Positions 6,005-11,074 of a DNA stretch of 11,074 bases are shown one piece after another (the first letter of the stretch is position 1; every line of letters begins with the position of its first letter). The notes under the pieces are model-generated. The model did not search any database, was not told the origin of the DNA, and worked only from the letters and a program-made list of their open reading frames with translations. The translations under genes were made by a program, and so were the position numbers. The DNA is taken from the NCBI GenBank assembly GCA_002343545.1, contig DDRA01000129.1, forward strand, positions 1-11,074. The letters are read 5' to 3'. The DNA is from Bacteriovoracaceae bacterium UBA2428. Its GTDB lineage: Bacteria > Bdellovibrionota > UBA2428.

Positions 6005-8383
6005 TTAGAAAGTCGGGGCGATGACGAAGTGGAACTCGGTGCCCTTGCCTTGTTTCGTCGGGATCGAGGTGAGGGGGTAGCCCCACTCGAAGCGCAAGGG
6101 GCCGAGCGGGCTGTACCAACGGATGCCCCAGCCGTAGTTCGTGAGCAGGGTCGGAGACGCCGCGCCGAAGGCGCCGTCCCACGCGTTACCCGCGTCGAAG
6201 AAGAGCGCGAGGCGGATGTCGGCCTCGGGGATGAGCGGGAACTCGAGTTCCTGGTTGATGACGAGCTTCTGCACGCCGCCTTTGACGAAGGGGTAGGAAC
6301 CCACACCCCGTCGATTGAGATCCGCCACCGCGTTCGCGCGCATGCCCGCGCCGGCCGGGATGTCGACCCGCGAGCCGATGCTGCGCCACGGGTAGCCCCG
6401 CAGCGAGAAGATGCCGCCGAGCGAGAAGCGTTCCGTGTCCGGCAGCGTGTCGTTGCCGAAAACGTTCGCGAGGAAGCCGTACTCGACGTTCGAACGGTAA
6501 ACGAGCTTCCAAGCGACGCGGCGATAGACGCGCGCGGCCGCCACGAACTTCTGGAAGGTCCGACCGCCGAGGCCCGCGAACTCCGCCGCGACCGACGCGA
6601 ATTCCCCGCCCGAGGGATCGAGACGGTTGTTCCGCGTGTCGTACTGGAGCGAAGCCTCGATCGAGCTGATGAAGGATTCCTTATCCTTGGTCGGATCCGT
6701 GAAGATCGCGTCCGAGATGGCGTCCGTCAGCCGGTAGTGCTGCAGTTTGTACGTGCCGAGCAGCATGAGGTTGTCGTAGAGCTCGCGCCCCGTGCGCAGC
6801 GCACCGCCGCTCAGGCGCTGGTCGTAGTTCTTGAGCGGATCCGCCGACGAGTACTGCTGGATGTAGAGGTCAAAGCCACCGAGCCACTCGGTATCGAAGA
6901 TCTTGGGATCGGTAAAGTTGAGCGTGAAAGTCTTTTGCCCGTTCTCGCCGAAGTCGACCTGGGCGTTCAGCGAAAGCTGTTGCCCACGACCGAAGAGGTT
7001 ATTCTGCGAAACCTGCACCTGCAGGTTAAAACCGCCCGCGCCCGTCGAGTAACCGGCCGCGACGTTGAGCGAGCCCGTGGGCTTTTCCGAAACGCGGATC
7101 TCGAGGTCGAGGATGTTCGTCGACCCGCGCGGGGTCGACGTGAGGAAGTTCACGTCCTGACCGAAGAAGCCGAGGCGACGCACGCGCTCAAGGCCCTTCT
7201 TGCGCTTGGTCGCGTTGTAGAGCTCGCCTTCGGCGAAAGGAAGCTCGCGGCGGATGACCTTGTCGTGGGTTTTGGAGTTGCCCGTGACCGAGATCTTGCC
7301 CCAGTAGACCTTCTCGCCCTTTTCGAGGTCGATAAGCAGGTCCACGACGTTCGAGCCTTCCCGCACGGAGGGCCGCGGGATGACGTTCGCGAAGGCGTAG
7401 CCCTCGTCGCCGTACTTGTCGGTCAGCTTGAGGATCTGCTCCTGCAGCTTGCCCGTCGAGAAAACCTCGCCTTCCTTCATCTCGAAGCTCTTGCGAAGTT
7501 CGTCGGTCGAGAAGAGCAGGTCGCCGCGGAACTCGACGTTGCCGAGGAAGTGCTGCTGACCTTCCTCGACCGTGATCATGACGTCGATGTAGCGACGGTC
7601 TTGGCTCAGGGTCACGCGCGGCTTGGCGATCTTGGCTTCGATGAAGCCTTCGTTGCCGTAGTAGAAGGCCAGCACGGCAAGGTCGCGCTCGAAGGCGCCT
7701 TCTCGGTAAGTCCCGCCGCTCGTCATCCACGAAAAGGCGTGGCCTTCGGCGGTCTGCATGACCTGTTTGAGGTCACCCGAGGTCGCGTACTTGTTGCCGA
7801 GGAAATGGATCTTACGGATGCGGACCTTCTCGTTTTCCGTGATCTTATAGACGAGTTGGACTTCGTTGCGTCCTTGGCGGGCCTCGTCCGTGACGGGGCG
7901 GAGCTCGAAGTCCGCGCGGGCCAAGTAGTAGCCCTTTTCTTCGTACTTCTTGGCGATGGCCTGCGAAGCGGCGCGCACCTTGCCGATATTCACGACCGTG
8001 AAGGGCTTGAGTCCCGTGGCTTCGTCGAGGTCCTTCTTCTCGAATTCTTCGCTGCCCTCAAAGACGATCTCGGTGACGAGCGGGCGCTCGCGCACGACGT
8101 AAACGAGCTCACCGCCGCGCAGGTCGGCCTGGATGTCCTCGAAGTAGCCCATCGAGAAAACGCGCAGGATATCGGCGCGCACGGCTTCGGGGGTCGCTTC
8201 GGCGCCCGCCCTCAACTGGACCTTCTCGAGGATGGCGTCGGCTTCGATACGACGGGAGCCTTCGACCTTCACGGCCGTGAGCGGCGCGGCCCACGCGAGC
8301 AGCGGGCTAGACAGCCCAGCGGCCAACGCCAAAAAACGAATGGAACGAAGCCTGCGCGAGAACGTACCGATCGAAGATCCCAA
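6005..8383 (-). CDS. bamA: Outer-membrane protein assembly factor BamA
   Basis: BamA is the central Omp85 insertase that folds beta-barrel proteins into the outer membrane. From the TTG at 8381-8383 the product has 792 residues. A signal peptide with Arg-rich n-region and hydrophobic core probably ends at AWA (about 32). Five POTRA domains follow at roughly 35-100, 101-183, 186-274, 277-356 and 358-436; POTRA3 carries the longer FSWMTSGGTY-type insertion seen in delta-type homologues. The barrel spans about 438-792. It contains the conserved loop-6 motif SLRGY (660-664) and the segment LFFDAGNAWD, and ends FHFVIAPTF with the terminal Phe of the beta-signal. An in-frame ATG at 8438-8440 would add 19 residues and overlap lolD by 56 bases with no good ribosome site. 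The TTG has GGGAG six bases upstream and lies just after the lolD stop, so it is preferred, though this is an inference. Confidence 0.96.
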   Translation of the reverse strand: MGSSIGTFSRRLRSIRFLALAAGLSSPLLAWAAPLTAVKVEGSRRIEADAILEKVQLRAGAEATPEAVRADILRVFSMGYFEDIQADLRGGELVYVVRERPLVTEIVFEGSEEFEKKDLDEATGLKPFTVVNIGKVRAASQAIAKKYEEKGYYLARADFELRPVTDEARQGRNEVQLVYKITENEKVRIRKIHFLGNKYATSGDLKQVMQTAEGHAFSWMTSGGTYREGAFERDLAVLAFYYGNEGFIEAKIAKPRVTLSQDRRYIDVMITVEEGQQHFLGNVEFRGDLLFSTDELRKSFEMKEGEVFSTGKLQEQILKLTDKYGDEGYAFANVIPRPSVREGSNVVDLLIDLEKGEKVYWGKISVTGNSKTHDKVIRRELPFAEGELYNATKRKKGLERVRRLGFFGQDVNFLTSTPRGSTNILDLEIRVSEKPTGSLNVAAGYSTGAGGFNLQVQVSQNNLFGRGQQLSLNAQVDFGENGQKTFTLNFTDPKIFDTEWLGGFDLYIQQYSSADPLKNYDQRLSGGALRTGRELYDNLMLLGTYKLQHYRLTDAISDAIFTDPTKDKESFISSIEASLQYDTRNNRLDPSGGEFASVAAEFAGLGGRTFQKFVAAARVYRRVAWKLVYRSNVEYGFLANVFGNDTLPDTERFSLGGIFSLRGYPWRSIGSRVDIPAGAGMRANAVADLNRRGVGSYPFVKGGVQKLVINQELEFPLIPEADIRLALFFDAGNAWDGAFGAASPTLLTNYGWGIRWYSPLGPLRFEWGYPLTSIPTKQGKGTEFHFVIAPTF

Positions 8384-8384
8384 A

Positions 8385-9092
8385 CTAGTCTCCCGTCCAC
8401 TCCCCAACGATCCCGTCCTTGAGACGGAGTCTGCGACCATACTTCAGGGCCAAGCCTTCGTCATGGGTCACGGACAAAATCGTGGTTCCAAAATTCTGGT
8501 TAATTTTCGCGAAGATATCGACGATCTCCTGCGCCCGCGGGCGATCCAAATTCCCGGTCGCTTCGTCCGTCAGCAGCAGCGTCGGACGGTTTACGAGCGC
8601 GCGCGCGATCGCCACGCGCTGGCTTTCGCCCCCCGAAAGCTGCCACGGGTAGCGCGCCACCTTGTCTTCGAGGCCGACGAGACGCAGCAGTTCGAGCGCC
8701 CACGCCTTGTCGCGGCGACCCGCGAGGGACGAGGGCAAAAGCACGTTCTCGAGCGCCGTCAGCTCGGGGATGAGATGGTGGAACTGAAAGACGAAGCCGA
8801 TCGAACGCAAGCGCAAGTCAGCGCGGTCGCCTTCGCCGAGCCGCGAAATTTCACGGCCGCCGAAAAGGATTTCGCCCTCCTCGACGTGGTCCAAAAGCCC
8901 GAGGCATTGCAGAAAAGTCGACTTGCCCGAGCCCGAGTTGCCCAGCAGCGCGACGAAATCGCCCTTGCGCAGCTGCAGGTCGGCGCCGCGCAGGACGCGC
9001 AGCTCTTCGCCGCCGCCCCGGTAGGTCTTGTGCAGACCGCGCGCATCCAAAAGAATTTCCGCCGCGAGCGGCGGCGTCGGCTCGACTTCCAC
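8385..9092 (-). CDS. lolD: Lipoprotein-releasing ABC transporter ATPase LolD
   Basis: LolD is the cytoplasmic ATPase that powers extraction of outer-membrane lipoproteins from the inner membrane by the LolCDE complex and their transfer to LolA. The 235-residue protein has the complete ABC set: Walker A GNSGSGKST (51-59), Q-loop FVFQFHHLIPELTALENV (100-117, the LolD/MacB-type segment), signature LSGGESQRVAIARAL (152-166), Walker B LLLTDE (172-177), ATGNLD (178-183, where PTGNLD is usual) and the switch His in SVTHDE (210). The start is GTG with GGGAGG five bases upstream; that element shares its first base with the lolC/E stop codon. The partner permease lies ten bases upstream and bamA follows directly. 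A MacB or FtsE ATPase is less likely given the single LolC/E-type permease and this context. Confidence 0.95.
   Translation of the reverse strand: MEVEPTPPLAAEILLDARGLHKTYRGGGEELRVLRGADLQLRKGDFVALLGNSGSGKSTFLQCLGLLDHVEEGEILFGGREISRLGEGDRADLRLRSIGFVFQFHHLIPELTALENVLLPSSLAGRRDKAWALELLRLVGLEDKVARYPWQLSGGESQRVAIARALVNRPTLLLTDEATGNLDRPRAQEIVDIFAKINQNFGTTILSVTHDEGLALKYGRRLRLKDGIVGEWTGD
8390..8394 (-). promoter_or_regulatory. Shine-Dalgarno GGGAG supporting the bamA TTG start
   Basis: GGGAG lies within the last codons of lolD, six bases before a TTG in the bamA frame and immediately before the lolD TAG stop. Its spacing suits the TTG and not the upstream ATG, so it argues for the shorter BamA with a normal-length signal peptide. 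Confidence 0.5.
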
Positions 9093-9097
9093 GATGT

Positions 9098-9103
9098 CCT
9101 CCC
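9098..9103 (-). promoter_or_regulatory. Shine-Dalgarno GGGAGG of lolD fused to the lolC/E stop
   Basis: TAGGGAGG joins the permease stop codon directly to the lolD ribosome-binding site, five bases before the GTG. This supports the GTG start and coupled translation of the permease and its ATPase. Confidence 0.7.
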
Positions 9104-10356
9104 TACCCGCGATGTCCTAGCACGCGCAGGATATCCATTCGAGCGAGGCTCCAGCCCAGAATGACGGCCGCGAGCCAGGCGCAAAGCGTCCCGAAGCCCA
9201 AGATGCTGAGCTGCTCCGTCCAGACGAAGGCGAGCGGCAAGCGCTCAACGTTGTAAACCTTGGCCGGCAGCGCGCCGAGAGGGCTCATCTGCAAAAGCCG
9301 CCCGAGCCCCCACCCCACGAAGATCCCCGCGAGCGAAGAAAAGAATCCCATGATGAGACCGAGCGTCCCCGTCCACAGCGTGAAGGCACCACGCGAAAGC
9401 CCGAGCCCCACGAGCGTGGCCATCTCACGATCGCGCTCGGTGAAGAGCACGACGAGGCTCGCCACGACGTTGAAGGCCGCCACGATCGTGAGCAACCCGA
9501 TGACGATCGTGAGCAGCTGACGATCGAGATCCATGCCACCGAAGGCGTTCTTGCGTTGCTCGCGCCAAGTGCGGGTCGTCGTCTCGAAGGACCACTCCGT
9601 GTCCTGGATCGCCGCGCGGAAGCCCGTCCGCCAAGCTTCGACTTTCTCGACGTCGAGCGGGTCGATGACGGCGGGATCAAAGAAGACGCGCAAACCGCGC
9701 GCGTCGCCCGGACGCCGCGCGAAGACTTCGGGGTCGTGCACGCTCGCCCAAGCAGCAAAGCTCGCGTCGTCCACGAGCGCGTAGCGGGAATCGACGTCGT
9801 ACATGCCGTAGCGCACGAGATCGCTGATGCGCGCCTCGACGGCGCGCTCGATGACGCCCGGCAAGAGCAGACGGACGGTGCCGCCGGCCTCGACGCCGAG
9901 GTACTCGGCGAGCGGGGCGCCCAGCTTAAGCTGCACGTCGGGCGTCGACTCGCTCGGCGCCGCGTCCGCGGCCGCGAGTTCACCGCGCCCCTCGATCAAA
10001 ACGCCGCGACCGCCGTCCTTGCCGACGAGCAGTCCCTGGGAATTCCAGAAGGTCTCGACGCGTTGGACTCCGCGCGGAAAGTGGGTCACGAGATCGCGCA
10101 GCTCGGCCCGCGTGCGCCAATCCGTGTCGATCACGACGTGTCCGAGGGCATCGGCGACCCCCTGCGACCAAGTCCGGTAGAAGCCGCTGAAGATCGAAAG
10201 CGTGAGACTGAGCGCGCCCACGCCGAGCATGAGACTCAGGGCCGCGACGCGAATGGAACTACGAAAGAGAACCTGCCGCCCCGGGGGCGAGCGGTGCGCG
10301 GGGTCGACGAGCCAAACCCAGCTCAGTCGCCACCAATCGCGGCTGAACGCCCCCAC
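9103..10356 (-). CDS. lolC: Lipoprotein-releasing system permease, LolC/LolE family
   Basis: This is the inner-membrane permease of the lipoprotein exporter. The 417 residues fit the family. Four membrane segments can be seen at about 37-59, 281-306, 324-350 and 382-404, with a large periplasmic domain between the first and second. Family marks are the periplasmic ISDLVRYGMYDVDSRYALV (177-195), the core IVAAFNVVASLVVLFTERDREMATLVGLG (291-319, the FtsX/MacB signature with the coupling loop to the ATPase) and VYNVERLPL (368-376). The product ends MDILRVLGHRG, like the short cytoplasmic tail of LolC/E. The start is GTG, six bases after lysS, with GAGG overlapping the lysS stop. Only one permease gene is present, so the exporter may be a homodimer or the second subunit lies elsewhere; LolC, LolE and LolF cannot be told apart by eye. 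The symbol is therefore approximate. Confidence 0.92.
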   Translation of the reverse strand: MGAFSRDWWRLSWVWLVDPAHRSPPGRQVLFRSSIRVAALSLMLGVGALSLTLSIFSGFYRTWSQGVADALGHVVIDTDWRTRAELRDLVTHFPRGVQRVETFWNSQGLLVGKDGGRGVLIEGRGELAAADAAPSESTPDVQLKLGAPLAEYLGVEAGGTVRLLLPGVIERAVEARISDLVRYGMYDVDSRYALVDDASFAAWASVHDPEVFARRPGDARGLRVFFDPAVIDPLDVEKVEAWRTGFRAAIQDTEWSFETTTRTWREQRKNAFGGMDLDRQLLTIVIGLLTIVAAFNVVASLVVLFTERDREMATLVGLGLSRGAFTLWTGTLGLIMGFFSSLAGIFVGWGLGRLLQMSPLGALPAKVYNVERLPLAFVWTEQLSILGFGTLCAWLAAVILGWSLARMDILRVLGHRG

Positions 10357-10362
10357 CCCGCC

Positions 10363-11074
10363 TCAATCCCGCATGATCGGAAAGAGAATGACGTCGCGGA
10401 TGCTCGCCGAATTCGTGAGCAGCATCGCGAGACGGTCGATGCCGACGCCTTCGCCCGCCGTCGGCGGCAGCCCGTACTCGAGGGCCATGATGTAGTCGGC
10501 GTCGAAGTCCGTCGCCTCGTCGTTACCGGCGTCCTTCTCTTTGAGCTGCGCCTCGAAGCGCGCCTTCTGATCGTCGGGGTCGTTCAGCTCGTTAAAGCCG
10601 TTCGCGATCTCTTGACCGTTCACGAAGAACTCGAAACGCTCGGTGATCTCGAAGCCTTGGGGGGACTTCGCGCCGGCCCGACGGGCCAGGGGGCTGATCT
10701 CGACGGGATAGCCGGTGATGAAAGTCGGCTGGATAAGGTGCGGCTGGGCCTCTTCGTCGAAGAGAATCGCGAGCAAGCCGCCGAGGCCTTCGCGACCCGA
10801 CATCTTGACGCCCTTCTCCTTGAGATAAGCGCGCATGGCGTTGCCGTCGGAGAGCGAGCCTTTGTAGCCCGACCACTTGAGCACGGCATCTTCCATGCTG
10901 ATGCGCGCGTAGGGCTTGGCGAGTTCGATTTCCTTGCCCTGGTATTCGATGCGCGTGCGACCGTGCAGATCCTGGCAGAGGCCCGCGATCATGTCCTCGG
11001 TCATGTCCATGAGGTCATGGTAGGTGCCGTAGGCCATGTAAAACTCGAGCATGGTGAACTCGGGGTTGTGCTGC
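10363..11074 (-). CDS. lysS: Lysyl-tRNA synthetase, class II (N-terminal part outside the window)
   Basis: LysS charges tRNA-Lys with lysine in the cytoplasm. The 236 residues present are the C-terminal half of the class II catalytic core. The reading frame is open to the window edge and begins in motif 2 with QHNPEFTMLEFYMAY. The middle matches bacterial LysS, including the stretch GNDEATDFDADYIMALEYGLPPTAG before motif 3. Motif 3 is GVGIDRLAMLLTNSASIRDV (the ATP-binding Arg region), and the protein ends ILFPIMRD, the usual LysS terminus. Full-length LysS is about 500 residues, so slightly over half is missing. The stop TGA forms part of the ribosome-binding site of the downstream permease gene. 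Linkage of lysS to lolCD and bamA is a known arrangement in delta-type bacteria. Identification is secure. Confidence 0.97.
   Translation of the reverse strand, partial: QHNPEFTMLEFYMAYGTYHDLMDMTEDMIAGLCQDLHGRTRIEYQGKEIELAKPYARISMEDAVLKWSGYKGSLSDGNAMRAYLKEKGVKMSGREGLGGLLAILFDEEAQPHLIQPTFITGYPVEISPLARRAGAKSPQGFEITERFEFFVNGQEIANGFNELNDPDDQKARFEAQLKEKDAGNDEATDFDADYIMALEYGLPPTAGEGVGIDRLAMLLTNSASIRDVILFPIMRD

Noticed and set aside
6029..8422. A plus-strand open frame of 797 codons covering nearly all of bamA
   Set aside because: It mirrors the BamA reading frame. In GC-rich genes TTA, CTA and TCA codons are rare, so the opposite strand lacks stops by chance. Its translation is Arg/Glu/Val-rich and has no recognisable domain, while BamA is unmistakable.
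1..11074. Search for a novel or mobile system (CRISPR, transposase, toxin-antitoxin, phage genes, tRNAs)
   Set aside because: No direct-repeat array, inverted terminal repeats, integrase or tRNA-like cloverleaf seen. Every stretch over 120 bases is taken up by a recognisable housekeeping or envelope gene on one strand.

Overview
This is a GC-rich window (roughly 63-66% by eye). All eleven genes lie on the minus strand and read right to left as one dense envelope-biogenesis cluster. In transcription order they are lysS (3' part), a lolC/E-type permease gene, lolD, bamA, ompH/skp, lpxD, fabZ, lpxA, a Gfo/Idh/MocA oxidoreductase gene, lpxB and lpxK (5' part). Lipid A genes, BamA, Skp and the Lol exporter mark a diderm Gram-negative. 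From general knowledge, lysS-lolCD-bamA-ompH-lpxD-fabZ-lpxA-(Gfo/Idh)-lpxB is typical of the former Deltaproteobacteria (Bdellovibrionota, Myxococcota, Desulfobacterota/Geobacter-like). I infer such an organism but cannot name a genus.

Layout. 10363-11074 is the C-terminal part of lysyl-tRNA synthetase. 8385-10356 holds the inner-membrane lipoprotein exporter (permease and ATPase). 6005-8383 is BamA, the outer-membrane protein insertase, and 5377-5889 is its periplasmic chaperone Skp/OmpH. Between these two lies the only sizeable gap, about 115 bases, which contains a GC-rich hairpin. 764-5349 is the lipid A block: LpxD, FabZ, LpxA, the oxidoreductase and LpxB. 1-767 is LpxK, cut by the window edge in a poly-G/poly-glycine stretch.

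The products act together. FabZ works in acyl-ACP elongation, which supplies the hydroxyacyl-ACP used by LpxA and LpxD. LpxB joins the two sugars and LpxK phosphorylates the disaccharide. Skp and BamA assemble outer-membrane proteins, and LolCD releases lipoproteins such as the usual BamA partners. Apart from the bamA-ompH gap, junctions are 27 bases or shorter. Many reuse the upstream stop codon as part of the Shine-Dalgarno, and GTG starts are frequent, so translational coupling is likely.

I see no mobile element, CRISPR array, RNA gene or clearly novel system. The points most worth a second look are the oxidoreductase placed between lpxA and lpxB (possibly involved in diamino-sugar lipid A), substitutions at known specificity positions of LpxA and LpxD, a divergent FabZ, the bamA start codon, the bamA-ompH hairpin, and the suspicious poly-G end of the window.
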